Below are positions 46,568 through 58,810 of a stretch of 64,000 nt of DNA, piece after piece (the stretch's first letter is position 1; each line of letters opens with the position of its first letter). A program made the position numbers and the translations under genes. The notes beneath the pieces are model-generated. The model made no database searches. It saw only the letters and a program-made list of their open reading frames with translations, and had not been told where the DNA came from. This stretch comes from Sphingopyxis sp. QXT-31 (GTDB taxonomy: Bacteria > Pseudomonadota > Alphaproteobacteria > Sphingomonadales > Sphingomonadaceae): positions 1,550,001-1,614,000 of the forward strand of contig NZ_CP019449.1 of assembly GCF_001984035.1 (NCBI RefSeq). The letters are read 5' to 3'.

Positions 46568-47851
46568 ATGACCGAAACTGCGAAAATCACCCTGGGCGAC
46601 ACGACCGTCGACAATCCGGTGCTCAAAGGCACCGTCGGCCCCGACGTCGTCGATATCCGCAAATTTTACGCCCAGACCGGCGCCTTCACCTACGACCCCG
46701 GCTTCACCTCGACGGCGAGCTGCGAATCGGAGATCACCTATATCGACGGCGACGAGGGCGTCCTCCTCCACCGCGGTTACCCGATCGGCGAGCTGGCCGA
46801 ACATTCGAGCTTCATGGAGGTCTGCTACCTCCTCCTCAACGGCGAACTGCCGAGCGCCGACGAACTCGCCGACTTCGACAATACAATCACCCGCCACACG
46901 ATGCTGCACGAGCAGCTCGCGACCTTCTACCGCGGCTTCCGCCGCGACGCGCATCCGATGGCGGTGATGTGCGGCGTCGTCGGCGCGCTCAGCGCCTTCT
47001 ACCATGACTCGACCGAGATCCACGATCCGCGCCAGCGCATGATCGCCAGCCACCGGCTGATCGCGAAGATGCCGACGATCGCGGCAATGGCGTATAAATA
47101 TTCGGTCGGCCAGCCCTTCGTCTATCCGCGCAACGACCTCTCCTACACCGGCAATTTCCTGCGCATGACCTTCGGCGTGCCGGCCGAGGAATATGTTGTG
47201 AACCCCGTGGTCGAGCGCGCGCTCGACCGCATCTTCATCCTCCACGCCGATCACGAGCAGAATGCGTCGACCTCGACCGTCCGCCTCGCGGGCTCGTCGG
47301 GCGCCAATCCCTTCGCGTGCATCGCCGCGGGCATCGCCTGCCTGTGGGGTCCCGCGCACGGGGGAGCCAACGAAGCCGCGCTCAACATGCTGCGCGAAAT
47401 CGGCCGTCCCGAACGCATCCCCGAATATATCGCGCGCGCCAAGGACAAGGACGATCCGTTCCGCCTGATGGGCTTCGGCCACCGCGTGTACAAGAATTAC
47501 GACCCGCGCGCGACGGTAATGCAGAAGACCGTGCGCGAGGTGTTCGAAGCGCTCAAGGTCAACGACCCGGTGTTCGAGGTCGCGCTGCAGCTCGAGGAAA
47601 TGGCGCTGAACGACCCCTATTTCGTCGAGAAGAAGCTGTTCCCGAACGTCGATTTCTATTCGGGCGTGATCCTGTCGGCGATCGGCTTCCCGACGACGAT
47701 GTTCACCGCGCTCTTCGCCCTCGCCCGCACCGTCGGCTGGGTCGCGCAGTGGAACGAGATGATCTCCGACCCCGCGCAGAAGATCGGCCGACCGCGCCAG
47801 CTCTATACGGGCCCGACGCAGCGCGCCTATGTGCCGGTGGACAAGCGCTAA
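46568..47851 (+). CDS. gltA: Citrate synthase
   Basis: A 427-residue type II (Gram-negative, NADH-sensitive class) citrate synthase condensing acetyl-CoA and oxaloacetate. Catalytic residues: His in [12 protein letters not shown], His in [14 protein letters not shown] and Asp in [12 protein letters not shown]. Preceded by AGGGGAATGAC close to ATG 46568. A strong hairpin terminator follows. Confidence 0.98.
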   Translation: MTETAKITLGDTTVDNPVLKGTVGPDVVDIRKFYAQTGAFTYDPGFTSTASCESEITYIDGDEGVLLHRGYPIGELAEHSSFMEVCYLLLNGELPSADELADFDNTITRHTMLHEQLATFYRGFRRDAHPMAVMCGVVGALSAFYHDSTEIHDPRQRMIASHRLIAKMPTIAAMAYKYSVGQPFVYPRNDLSYTGNFLRMTFGVPAEEYVVNPVVERALDRIFILHADHEQNASTSTVRLAGSSGANPFACIAAGIACLWGPAHGGANEAALNMLREIGRPERIPEYIARAKDKDDPFRLMGFGHRVYKNYDPRATVMQKTVREVFEALKVNDPVFEVALQLEEMALNDPYFVEKKLFPNVDFYSGVILSAIGFPTTMFTALFALARTVGWVAQWNEMISDPAQKIGRPRQLYTGPTQRAYVPVDKR

Positions 47852-47874
47852 ACGCTAGTTGCACGGGAATTTCG

Positions 47875-47904
47875 AACGGCGGTGCAGGAAACTGCGCCGC
47901 CGTT
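47875..47904. terminator. Bidirectional intrinsic terminator hairpin
   Basis: Arms 47875-47887 and 47892-47904 form a 13-bp stem (AACGGCGG/CCGCCGTT plus TGCAG/CTGCG with one G-T pair) closed by a GAAA tetraloop. TTTCGATT follows on the plus strand. It separates the convergent gltA and histidine-kinase-like genes and can serve both. Confidence 0.75.
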
Positions 47905-47909
47905 TCGAT

Positions 47910-49292
47910 TCAGGTGTCGCGCGCCGGCAAGCTCAGCGTAAACCGCGCCCCCTGACCCGGCGCGCTGTCCACCGTCAGGTCGCCCTCCATCGCCCGCGCC
48001 AGCCGCCGCGCGATATAGAGGCCCAGCCCCGATCCGCCGCTGTCGGTGCGGCCCAGCCGCTCGAATTTCTCGAACACCACCGCCTGCTGCGCGGCATCGA
48101 TCCCCTGCCCCTGGTCGGCGACGGTGACCGTCGCGCGGTCGCCATCGCGGTCGAGGCGGATCCAGATCATCGAATCCTCGGGCGAATAGCGGATCGCATT
48201 GCCGAGCAGATTGAGCAGCACCTGCAACACGCGGCGGAACTCGCCCGTCGCGGGCATCTTGTCGTCGACCGGCGGCGCGTCGATGCGGATGCCCTTTTCC
48301 TCGGCCTTCATCCCGAGCAGGCCCACCGCGCGCCGCGCGAGGTCGCCGAGGTCGATCTCGTCGCGCGCCGCCTTGAACCCGGGCCGCTCGATATTCTGGA
48401 GGTCGGCCAAATCGTCGACCAGCCCCAACAGGTGCCGCCCGGCATGCGCGATATCGCCGGCGTAGCGCGCATAATCGGCGCGGATCGGTCCGTCGAACTG
48501 GCCCGAGATCGTCTCGGCGGTTGCGGTGATACGTGCCAGCGGGCCGCGCAACGCACCGTCGATCCGCCGCCCAAAGGCGGGATCGGACAGCGGCAGCGAG
48601 CCGAAGGCGGGATCGGTAAGGGCCGCAGGGGCCGACGTCGGCTGGGGCGCGTCGTCGGGCAGCACGGTGCCGCGAAAGCCCGTGAAGCCCCCGGTCGCGT
48701 CGAACAGGGGCTCAGCGGCCAGCGTCATCGCCATCCGCCCGCCCTTGCCGTCGTCGGTGCGCACCAGCTGCCCGGCGAAGCGCGCCTGCCGCGCCAGCGC
48801 GCGCAGCACCGCAAAATGCCCATCGGCGTCGGGCTGCAATTCGAAAAGCTCGGACAGCGACCGCCCCTCCCACTCGGCCGGGACGGGGTCGGCCTCGGCG
48901 CCGGCGATCAGCGCGATCAACCGCAGCTGGACGTCGCTTTCCCACATCCACGCGCGCGGCGAAACCGCCGCGGCCTCGGTCACCGGCGGAATCTGCGACT
49001 GCATCACCGGCCGCGTGCGCCAGTCGCTGATCTCCAGCGTCGCACCCTCGGCATCGGGCAGGATGCGCACCAGCGCATGGATGTCGCTATGGTCGTCGGC
49101 CGCGATCAAAGGCCGGCTGATCTCGCGCTGCAACCGTTGCGCCAGCGCGACGAGCCGCGCCAAATTGGGCAGCGCCAGCGGCCTGCCTTCGCCGCCGCCC
49201 GCGCGCTGCTGCAGCCGCAGCAACGGCGCGTCGCCGCTGACGAGGTTGCCGCCGCGGTCGATGCGGCCGCGAATGACGCGCTCCGCCATCAT
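47910..49292 (-). CDS. Histidine-kinase-like protein lacking the phospho-acceptor His
   Basis: A 460-residue soluble protein. The N-terminal about 210 residues appear to be one or two PAS-like sensory modules (EISDWRTRPVMQ and AEPLFDATGGFTGFRGTVLP are PAS-like). A dimerisation helix pair follows (about 236-300). The C-terminal ATPase domain keeps the N box VLLNLLGNAIRYS, G1 VADQGQGID, F box FEKFERLG and G2 GGSGLGLYIARR. In the H box, the usual S-H-E-L-R-T-P-L reads DGALRGPL, so His is replaced by Gly246. No TM segments. ATG 49292 overlaps the upstream gene's stop. It may be a pseudokinase, perhaps acting allosterically as in DivL-type proteins (inference). Confidence 0.82.
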   Translation of the reverse strand: MMAERVIRGRIDRGGNLVSGDAPLLRLQQRAGGGEGRPLALPNLARLVALAQRLQREISRPLIAADDHSDIHALVRILPDAEGATLEISDWRTRPVMQSQIPPVTEAAAVSPRAWMWESDVQLRLIALIAGAEADPVPAEWEGRSLSELFELQPDADGHFAVLRALARQARFAGQLVRTDDGKGGRMAMTLAAEPLFDATGGFTGFRGTVLPDDAPQPTSAPAALTDPAFGSLPLSDPAFGRRIDGALRGPLARITATAETISGQFDGPIRADYARYAGDIAHAGRHLLGLVDDLADLQNIERPGFKAARDEIDLGDLARRAVGLLGMKAEEKGIRIDAPPVDDKMPATGEFRRVLQVLLNLLGNAIRYSPEDSMIWIRLDRDGDRATVTVADQGQGIDAAQQAVVFEKFERLGRTDSGGSGLGLYIARRLARAMEGDLTVDSAPGQGARFTLSLPARDT

Positions 49293-50257
49293 GCCGCGCC
49301 TTCCGTTTCGCCGAACCGCGCCGCGCGCGCCTGCAATGCCGCGGTATAATCGTCGGGCGCGGCGCTCGCGACGGCGCGCCCCGGCAGCATCACCAGCGAT
49401 CCCTCGAGCGACACCAGCGCCGCCTGGTCGCGCAGCAACGGCGCGAGCATCGGCGCCAGCTGCGCGGGTTCGGCGGTTATCAGTGCCAGCGCCATCGCGT
49501 CGTAGCGATATTTGTGCGTCGCCGCGGCAAGCGCGATGAAGCTCGCCCAGTCATGGCGCGCAATCGCCGCCGCCGCGCTGTCGGCGAGCGTTCCTGCGTC
49601 CGACAGTGCCGCATGATAATCGGCCGCGGCGCGGTCGATCCCGCGTTCGGGGCGGTGCTGCGCCAGCGCGCCGCGCACGGCTTCGCCCAGCCGCGCGGCT
49701 TCCGCACTATCCTTGCCCGCCTGGACCAAAGCCCAGGCCGCGATGTCGAGCAGCAGCGCGCGAAGCAGGTCGAGGTCCATATCGTCGATCGCGATGCGCG
49801 GGTGCCCCAGCGCGTCGAAACGCCGCCGGTCGGCGATCTGCAACGCCAGATAGGCGCGGTCGATCGCCGACGGCGGATCTTCGGCTGCAACCGGTACGTC
49901 GATCGCGGCGTCGGAGGAGATCACGCGCGGCGGCGGCGCCTCGCCGACGTCCTGCACCGGCTGGTTCCGCCAGCGATGCTCCTCGGCGCGCGCGAAGCAC
50001 AGGCTCGAAAGCTGAGCCGCACCAGGAAGGCCCTGCGCCGCCCAATCGTCCCACAAGGCGCGCGAATCGACCGCGCCGCCCAGCAGGCGGGCGACGCTCT
50101 CGACCAGCCGCCGCGCGATCCCGAGGACCAGCGCGCGCTGCTCCTCGGACAATCGCGTCGCCGCGGGCGCGGCGAGGAAAGCCGCGCTTTCCTTCAGGCG
50201 CGCCGACAGCGCCGGATTCACCGACGCCAGCTGCGAAAAGAGAGGGGTCTCAGCCAT
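49289..50257 (-). CDS. Unknown protein coupled to the kinase-like gene
   Basis: A 322-residue, mostly helical, cytoplasmic protein without signal peptide or TM segments. A short N-terminal segment (TPLFSQLASVNPALSARLKES) is followed by a helical domain rich in Ala/Leu/Asp, with IDRAYLALQIADRRRFDALG and DLLRALLLDIAAWALVQAGKD, and a C-terminal RYDAMALALITAEP region. I do not recognise the family. ATG 50257 or GTG 50263 may start it. It overlaps the kinase-like gene by four bases, so the two products are probably made together and may interact. Confidence 0.8.
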   Translation of the reverse strand: MAETPLFSQLASVNPALSARLKESAAFLAAPAATRLSEEQRALVLGIARRLVESVARLLGGAVDSRALWDDWAAQGLPGAAQLSSLCFARAEEHRWRNQPVQDVGEAPPPRVISSDAAIDVPVAAEDPPSAIDRAYLALQIADRRRFDALGHPRIAIDDMDLDLLRALLLDIAAWALVQAGKDSAEAARLGEAVRGALAQHRPERGIDRAAADYHAALSDAGTLADSAAAAIARHDWASFIALAAATHKYRYDAMALALITAEPAQLAPMLAPLLRDQAALVSLEGSLVMLPGRAVASAAPDDYTAALQARAARFGETEGAA

Positions 50258-50317
50258 CTTCACTCGCGCATAGCAGCTTGGCGTTAATGCCGACTAAACC
50301 TTGATCGCGGCGATTGG

Positions 50318-51529
50318 TCAGCCCTCGGGCCGCCGCGCGAGGCGCACCCACAGCAATATCTGGAACAGCGCGAGCAGCGGCAAGATCGCGAACATCAGGG
50401 GCGCGAAGCCGAAAATCAGCGCCGGGGCCAACATCATCCACGCCTGGTCGGCGTCGGGCAGCAGCCAGTGGAAACGCCGCCGTTCGCCTGAATCCTCGTA
50501 CAGCCAGCGTGCGAGCAGGATCGCCGCGGCCAGGCACGGGGCCAGCGCCGCCTCCGAAAAGGGCGGCATGTCGTGACGTACGCCGCCGAGCGCGACGAGC
50601 CACGGAAAGAGCGCGAGCAGCAGCCAGGCGAAGCTGCGGATCAGGTGGCGCACCCGGTCCTGCGTCGCGCTTTCGGCGCGGAACGCCGCGACGAAGCGCA
50701 TCGCCGCGAGGCCGAAGCCGCCGAGGATCGCGACCAGCGCCCCCGCCGCGGCCAGCCCGTTCGCCGCCAGCGCCGCGACCGCGATCCACAGCAGGCCGGT
50801 GACATAGGGCAGGTAGCGCGCGGTCGCCGACGACTTCACCAGCAACGGGCCCAAGAGCCGCACCACGGGCATCATGATCGCCGACCGACCGAGCCCCATG
50901 CCGCCATATTCGACGCGCTGCAGGCTCGATTGCTCGATCAGCGCCGCGGTCGGGCGATCGATGACGATCGCGATCTCGCCCTGCTCGAACAGCGCGGGCT
51001 CGCAATAGAGCCGCCGCGCGCCCGCCTGCACCGCCATGCGCAGCAAGGTCAGGATCATGTCCCACTCGCCCGGCATCTCGGCGAGTTCGCGCACCATATG
51101 GTCCGAAATGCTGGCGAGCCCGCCCCAGCGGCGTGTCGCGTCGATGCGCTCGAAACCCTGCGTCAGCACCGTATCACCGGTGACCAGGATCGCGGGCGAT
51201 CCCGGCTTGGCGATCGCCGCATAGTGCGTGCCTCCCGCACGTAGCCCGTCGGCAACGAGGATGATCCGGTCGTCGCCCTCGACCAGCGCCAGCAGGTCGC
51301 TCGCCTCGCGCACCGCGGTCACCTTCATGCCGCGGCGGCGAATACGGTCGCAGGTCGCGATAAGGTCGGCGGGCACCGCAGCGACCGCGACAGCAATATG
51401 CGTGACACCGGCATCGGCGAGCCGCGCCGCCTGCCGCTCGATCAGCGTTTCGCCCGCGACGGTGACGAGCGCGCGCAGCCCTCCGTCGGGCACATGCTCA
51501 CTCGCGCCGATCAGCGCGATCAGGGCCAT
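50318..51529 (-). CDS. Fusion of nucleotidyltransferase-like and membrane transferase-like domains
   Basis: A 403-residue protein. Residues 1-200 look like a sugar-1-phosphate nucleotidyltransferase fold (IALIGASEHVPDGGLRALV, ETLIERQAARLADAGVTHIA, AILVTGDTVL) but without the GxGxR-type loop. Residues 205-400 have four or five hydrophobic segments, beginning GMGLGRSAIMMPVVRLLGPLLVKSSATA. The layout resembles archaeal/bacterial bifunctional inositol-phosphate cytidylyltransferase/CDP-alcohol transferases, yet the DGxxAR...GxxxD...D catalytic motif is not seen. Both activities may be lost or altered. It heads the minus-strand unit with the two genes downstream (60-bp gap). Confidence 0.72.
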   Translation of the reverse strand: MALIALIGASEHVPDGGLRALVTVAGETLIERQAARLADAGVTHIAVAVAAVPADLIATCDRIRRRGMKVTAVREASDLLALVEGDDRIILVADGLRAGGTHYAAIAKPGSPAILVTGDTVLTQGFERIDATRRWGGLASISDHMVRELAEMPGEWDMILTLLRMAVQAGARRLYCEPALFEQGEIAIVIDRPTAALIEQSSLQRVEYGGMGLGRSAIMMPVVRLLGPLLVKSSATARYLPYVTGLLWIAVAALAANGLAAAGALVAILGGFGLAAMRFVAAFRAESATQDRVRHLIRSFAWLLLALFPWLVALGGVRHDMPPFSEAALAPCLAAAILLARWLYEDSGERRRFHWLLPDADQAWMMLAPALIFGFAPLMFAILPLLALFQILLWVRLARRPEG

Positions 51530-51639
51530 TGGCGGACGCGAGATTGAATATGGATCACAGCCTGTCCCTCTTATGGCGTCGCCGACGATTGGCAAGCCTG
51601 CCTTGCCGCGACGGCGAGGTCGATGATAGAGGGCCGGAC

Positions 51640-52347
51640 ATGAGCAATAGCAGGTCGGTCGTGGTCATTGGCGCTTCCGGCGGGATCGGCGGCGCTTTGC
51701 GCGATGCGCTGGCGCGTGCGCGGCGCCATGACGTCATCTTTGGATTTGGCCGGTCGCTCGCCGCGCCGATGACCCTCGATATTACCGAGGAGGCATCGGT
51801 GGCCGCCTCCGCCGCGCTGGTCCGCAACAGCGGCGCCGTTCCGCAGATGGTGTTCGTCGCGAGCGGCGTGCTTCACGATAGCCGGCATGGTCCAGAAAAA
51901 AAGCTGGACGACATCGATCCGGGTTGGATGGCGCATAATTTTGCCGTGAACGCGATCGGCCCTGCGCTGGTGGCGAAGCATTTTCTGCCGATCATGCCGC
52001 GCTCGGGACGAACCGTCCTTGCGATCCTGTCGGCGCGGGTCGGCAGCATCGGCGACAATCGATCGGGCGGCTGGCACAGCTACCGCGCGTCGAAGGCGGC
52101 GCTCCACCAACTGGTCCGCACGCTTTCCATCGCCGAGGCACGGCGCAATCCCGAGGCGCTGGTGATCGCGCTTCATCCGGGCACCGTGGATACCGGCTTG
52201 TCGGCGCCGTTTCAGCGATCGCTTCCGGCCGGCCAGCTCACCAGCCCGGCCGACGCCGCCGCGCATCTGCTGCGCGTGATCGACCAGCTGACGCCGCCGC
52301 AAACCGGCCGAATTTTTGCATGGGACGGAAGCGAAATTATCCCCTGA
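51640..52347 (+). CDS. Short-chain dehydrogenase/reductase
   Basis: A 235-residue SDR of the C-factor-like subgroup. NAD(P) loop VVVIGASGGIGGAL, LDIT for cofactor contact, NAIGPALVAKHFLP, catalytic Ser in AILSARVGSIGD and YRASK. Substrate unknown. It is divergent from the fusion-protein gene and less GC-rich in synonymous choice than neighbours. Its end overlaps the region upstream of gyrA. Confidence 0.88.
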   Translation: MSNSRSVVVIGASGGIGGALRDALARARRHDVIFGFGRSLAAPMTLDITEEASVAASAALVRNSGAVPQMVFVASGVLHDSRHGPEKKLDDIDPGWMAHNFAVNAIGPALVAKHFLPIMPRSGRTVLAILSARVGSIGDNRSGGWHSYRASKAALHQLVRTLSIAEARRNPEALVIALHPGTVDTGLSAPFQRSLPAGQLTSPADAAAHLLRVIDQLTPPQTGRIFAWDGSEIIP

Positions 52348-52429
52348 AAAGCGCGCGAAACACTGGCATTGCCGGGCGCCTTGGGCTAGACGAAACCCAC
52401 CTCCCGAAAAGCAGAAAAAAGGCCGGGTC

Positions 52430-55152
<2,723 letters not shown>

Positions 55153-55156
<4 letters not shown>

Positions 55157-55461
55157 CGGCGCCCACGGCCTTCAAGGTGCTCACCGCACAGCAATGGGCC
55201 GATTTCGAACGCGAACGCGTGTTCCGCGGCGCCCCGGTGGATATCGCCGACGGCTATATCCACCTCTCGACCGCCGAACAGCTCGAGGCGACGATCGCCA
55301 AATATTTCGCGGGCCATAACGGGCTGATGATCGCCGAGATCGACCTCGCCTGCCTCGGCGACAGCGTCCGCTGGGAACCTGCGCGCGGCGGCGACCTCTT
55401 CCCGCACATCTACGCCGAGCTGCCGATGCACGCGGTGATCGGGTTGCAGAAGCGCGACTGA
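55153..55461 (+). CDS. DUF952 domain protein
   Basis: A 102-residue small protein typical of the DUF952 family: FKVLTAQQWADFERERVF, DIADGYIHLSTAEQL, then VRWEPARGGDLFPHIYAEL. Its fold has been likened to glutathione S-transferase/cyclotransferase-like small domains, but the function is unknown. ATG 55153 overlaps the gyrA stop by four bases, so it is likely co-translated. Confidence 0.88.
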
Positions 55462-55562
55462 GCGGTTTTCATCGACGCGCGTCCGCCGCCCGTCGCATCT
55501 TGCTTCGTGCGCCGAAATTCTCCATCCATTGTCGCGCTTTACCGCGCACAGGGGAGAATATG

Positions 55563-57635
55563 ATGCGCCTGCTTTTGACCGCCGCCCTGCTGGCCTCGAC
55601 CACCACGCTTCCCGCTTTCGCGCATGACGCGGCCCCCGCCCCCGCGGCGGCGTCGAAGCCCGTTCCCAAGGAAGAATTGCTCAAGCCCCCCGCCGACGCG
55701 GCGCATTATGTCGTCGTTTCGGAAGCCGGCAAGCATGGCGACCAGTGGCGCTGGCAGCTTGCCGACGGCCGCACCGCCTATCGCTGGTCGCAGGAACTGC
55801 GCGGCTGGATCACCGAGATGGACCAGGTCACCAGCTTCGCCCCCGACGGCACGGTCGCCGCGACCACGGTGCGCGGCGTCACCATCGCGGGCGACGCCGC
55901 CGAGGAGTATCGCGTCACCGACGGCCGCGCGACGTGGAAGACCGCGAACGACAGCGGCGAGGCGCCCGCCGGGGGCTGGTATATCCCCGCGGGCGGCGTC
56001 GGCATCGCGGGCGCGCCGCTGATCGACGCGCTCGCCGCGGCGGGCGACGCCGGGCTTTCCTTCCTGCCCAGCGGCAAGGGCCGCCTGACGCTCGCGGGCA
56101 CGCAGACCATCCAGGGGCCGAACGGCCCCAAGACCGTCCAGCTCGCCTTCATGCACGGTATCCTCCCCTCGCCGCTCCCCGTCTGGCTCGACGAGCAGAA
56201 GCGCTATTTCGCCGACATCAGCTATATCTCGACGATCCCCGCAGGCTATGAGGGCGCGCTCAAGCAGCTCCGCAACGCGCAGGAAGCCGCGACCGCCGAG
56301 GCCGTCGCCGGCGTTGCCAAACGCTTCCTCACCCCCGCCGCCAAGGCCCCGGTGCTGTTCGACAATGTCCAGCTGTTCGACGCCGACAAGGGCGAATTCC
56401 TCACCGCCCGCGCCGTGCTGGCAGCGGACGGCAAGATCGCCGCGATCGGCGCCGCGGGCTCGCTCAAGGCCCCCGCGGGCGGGCGCGTCATCGACGGCAA
56501 GGGCAAGACGCTCGTCCCCGGCATCTGGGACAGCCACCTCCACATCGGCGACGACTGGGACGTGCTGTCGAACATGGCGAACGGCATCACCAGCTTCCGC
56601 AGCCCCGGCACCACCTTCGACCGCGCGGTCGAGGCGACGAAGCGCCGCGCCGACGGCAGCCTGCTGATGGGCGAACCCTTCATCTCGGTCATCATCGACC
56701 GGAAGGACCCGCTGGCCGCGCAGGGCGCCGAGGTCGTCAGCAGCGCCGACGAAGCCGTCGCCGCGGTCCGCCGCGTCAAGGATGCGGGCCTCTGGGGCGT
56801 CAAATTCTACACCTCGATGAACCCCGCGTGGATCGCCCCCGCCGCCGCCGAGGCGCACCGGCTCGGCCTCCACGTCCACGGCCATGTCCCCGCCACGATG
56901 AAGCCCAGCGAGGCGGTCGCCGCGGGCTATGACGAGCTCACCCACCTCAATTTCGTCGTCATGGAATCGATGCCGCGCGAGGTGATCGACAAGGCGAACA
57001 CGCGCCAGCGAATGGAGGGGCCTGCGCGCTTCTTCAAGGACGTCGACCTCGACGCGCCGCTGATGAAGGGCTTCGTTGCCGACCTCGCCGCGAAAAAGAC
57101 CATCGTCGACCCGACGATCGTCATCTTCGAAGGCATGCTAACGCAGGACGGCGGCAAGCCCCACCCCGCCTACGCCCCCTATATGGGCATCGTCTCGCCC
57201 GTCATCGAACGGTCCGCGTTTACATCCGGCGGCTATCCGCTGGTCGAGGGTTATACGCGCGACGATTACCGCAAGAGCTATGCGAAATTGGTCGACCTTG
57301 TCGGCCGCCTGCACAAGGCGGGCGTGCCGATCGTGGCGGGCACCGACGGCTGGGGGATCGAGCTGATCCGCGAGCTCGAAATCTACAAACAGGCGGGCTT
57401 CACCCCCGCCGAGGCGATCCAGAGCGCCACCATCCTCCCCGCCCGCGTGGTCGGCGCCGACAAACGCACTGGCTCGATTGCGGTGGGCAAGGAGGCCGAT
57501 ATGGTGCTGGTAGACGGCGACGCATCGACCGACCTCGGCGCGCTGCGGCGTGTGGTGACGGTGGTCAGCGACGGCTATGTGATGGATGCCGATGAGTTGC
57601 GCAAGGCGGCGGGATATAGCGGGCGGCCGAAGTAA
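55563..57635 (+). CDS. Exported amidohydrolase-family metal-dependent hydrolase
   Basis: A 690-residue protein with a signal peptide (RLLLTAALLASTTTLPAFAHD), an N-terminal beta-rich region (about 50-260) and an amidohydrolase barrel: LVPGIWDSHLHIGDD (first metal pair), GLHVHGHVP, LTHLNFVV, VAGTDGWGIEL and AIQSATILPARVVG. Such secreted hydrolases often act on dipeptides or cyclic amides, but the substrate is unclear. ATG 55563 has GGGGAG 6 nt upstream; ATG 55560 is the other option. It ends 25 bp from the convergent PRC-barrel gene. Confidence 0.9.
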   Translation: MRLLLTAALLASTTTLPAFAHDAAPAPAAASKPVPKEELLKPPADAAHYVVVSEAGKHGDQWRWQLADGRTAYRWSQELRGWITEMDQVTSFAPDGTVAATTVRGVTIAGDAAEEYRVTDGRATWKTANDSGEAPAGGWYIPAGGVGIAGAPLIDALAAAGDAGLSFLPSGKGRLTLAGTQTIQGPNGPKTVQLAFMHGILPSPLPVWLDEQKRYFADISYISTIPAGYEGALKQLRNAQEAATAEAVAGVAKRFLTPAAKAPVLFDNVQLFDADKGEFLTARAVLAADGKIAAIGAAGSLKAPAGGRVIDGKGKTLVPGIWDSHLHIGDDWDVLSNMANGITSFRSPGTTFDRAVEATKRRADGSLLMGEPFISVIIDRKDPLAAQGAEVVSSADEAVAAVRRVKDAGLWGVKFYTSMNPAWIAPAAAEAHRLGLHVHGHVPATMKPSEAVAAGYDELTHLNFVVMESMPREVIDKANTRQRMEGPARFFKDVDLDAPLMKGFVADLAAKKTIVDPTIVIFEGMLTQDGGKPHPAYAPYMGIVSPVIERSAFTSGGYPLVEGYTRDDYRKSYAKLVDLVGRLHKAGVPIVAGTDGWGIELIRELEIYKQAGFTPAEAIQSATILPARVVGADKRTGSIAVGKEADMVLVDGDASTDLGALRRVVTVVSDGYVMDADELRKAAGYSGRPK

Positions 57636-57660
57636 TCCGCGCCAGCGCTTGCGGCGACGT

Positions 57661-58071
57661 TCAGCCTGCCAATCCGCCGGTCGGATGGACCGCTGCGGCC
57701 CCGCCAAGCGTCAAATCCTCGCGCTCGACCTGATAATAGCTGGCGACGCGGTCGGCATAGGCCTGGTCGAAGATCGGCGGATTGGCGGCCCAGCTCGGGC
57801 CACCTTCCAACACGCGCCGGTCGATCGTGACGACATAGGCGTCGGACGTCGGTTCGAATGCCAGTAGCGAGAACGGCAGCGGATAATAGGCCTTTCCCAT
57901 GCCTAGAAACCCACCGATCGACAGGATCGCATAGGCGGTCTGCCCGGTCCGCTTGTTGATCATATAGGCGTATACCGATCCCAGCTTGTCGCCATCGCGC
58001 GTCTTGACGGGCATGACATCGACCTTGTTCGATTGAATCAACAGCTGGGTGGGTTCGATTTTTTCGGCCAT
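57661..58071 (-). CDS. PRC-barrel domain protein
   Basis: A 136-residue protein with one PRC-barrel: VDVMPVKTRDGDKLGSVYAY, INKRTGQTAYAILSIGGFLG and YYPLPFSLLAFEPTSDAYVV. Such domains bind RNA, photosystem or cytoskeletal partners; in free-standing bacterial forms they are often stress-related. ATG 58071 follows AGAGGAG. It is divergent from the DJ-1/PfpI gene with a 134-bp shared upstream region. Confidence 0.88.
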   Translation of the reverse strand: MAEKIEPTQLLIQSNKVDVMPVKTRDGDKLGSVYAYMINKRTGQTAYAILSIGGFLGMGKAYYPLPFSLLAFEPTSDAYVVTIDRRVLEGGPSWAANPPIFDQAYADRVASYYQVEREDLTLGGAAAVHPTGGLAG

Positions 58072-58205
58072 GGGAGCTCCTCTTCCTCCCCAAAACATCC
58101 GAATATGCGGCTGGTTCCGGCTGAGGCGAGAATAGCGCGCGAGGAAGCGAAGCAACGACGAAGGCCGCCGCGCATTGATCCGGAAACAGACAAGGAGTTT
58201 CCGAC

Positions 58206-58769
58206 ATGCCAGACAGCAAGCCCCTAGCAACGCGCCGCATCCTGATCATGGCCACCGACGGATTCGAGCAATCCGAACTCGAAGTCCCGCTGCGTCGGCT
58301 CGATGGGGCGGGCGCCGATGTCGATGTCGCGTCGCTCGAAATGGGTGACATCACCGGATGGGACGAGGACGACTGGGGCGACGAGATCGACGTCGATCTC
58401 AAAATTGCCGATGCGAAGGCGTCCGATTACGACGCGCTCGTCCTTCCCGGCGGCCAGATCAACCCCGATCTTCTGCGCGTGGAGGAGAGCGCAGTCGCGC
58501 TCATCCGGGATTTTGCCGAAGCCGGGAAGCCGATCGCCGCCATCTGTCACGCGCCCTGGCTGCTAGTCGAAGCCGGCCTCGCGAAGGGACGGCGAATGAC
58601 CAGCTACAAGTCGATCCGCATCGACGTAGCGAACGCCGGTGCCGAGGTCGTCGATGAGGAGGTGGTCGTCGATGGAAACATCATAACGAGCCGCTGTCCG
58701 GACGATCTGCCCGCCTTCTGCGACGCCATTATCGAAGCCGTGACCGAGGCAGCCGTTCCGGCGGAATGA
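58206..58769 (+). CDS. DJ-1/PfpI family protein (protein deglycase/chaperone type)
   Basis: A 187-residue class I glutamine-amidotransferase-like protein: ILIMATDGFEQSELEVP, ALVLPGGQINPDLLR, nucleophile elbow AAICHAPWLLVEAGL and SYKSIRIDVANAGAEVVDEE. The Cys-His pair matches YhbO/PfpI-type proteins linked to glyoxal or stress protection. Its codon choice appears a little less GC-biased than its neighbours. The divergent PRC-barrel partner suggests a shared stress regulon (inference). Confidence 0.9.
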   Translation: MPDSKPLATRRILIMATDGFEQSELEVPLRRLDGAGADVDVASLEMGDITGWDEDDWGDEIDVDLKIADAKASDYDALVLPGGQINPDLLRVEESAVALIRDFAEAGKPIAAICHAPWLLVEAGLAKGRRMTSYKSIRIDVANAGAEVVDEEVVVDGNIITSRCPDDLPAFCDAIIEAVTEAAVPAE

Positions 58770-58810
58770 CCTTTACCCAGATCCAGCCGTGAAGAGGGGG
58801 CGGGCGATGA

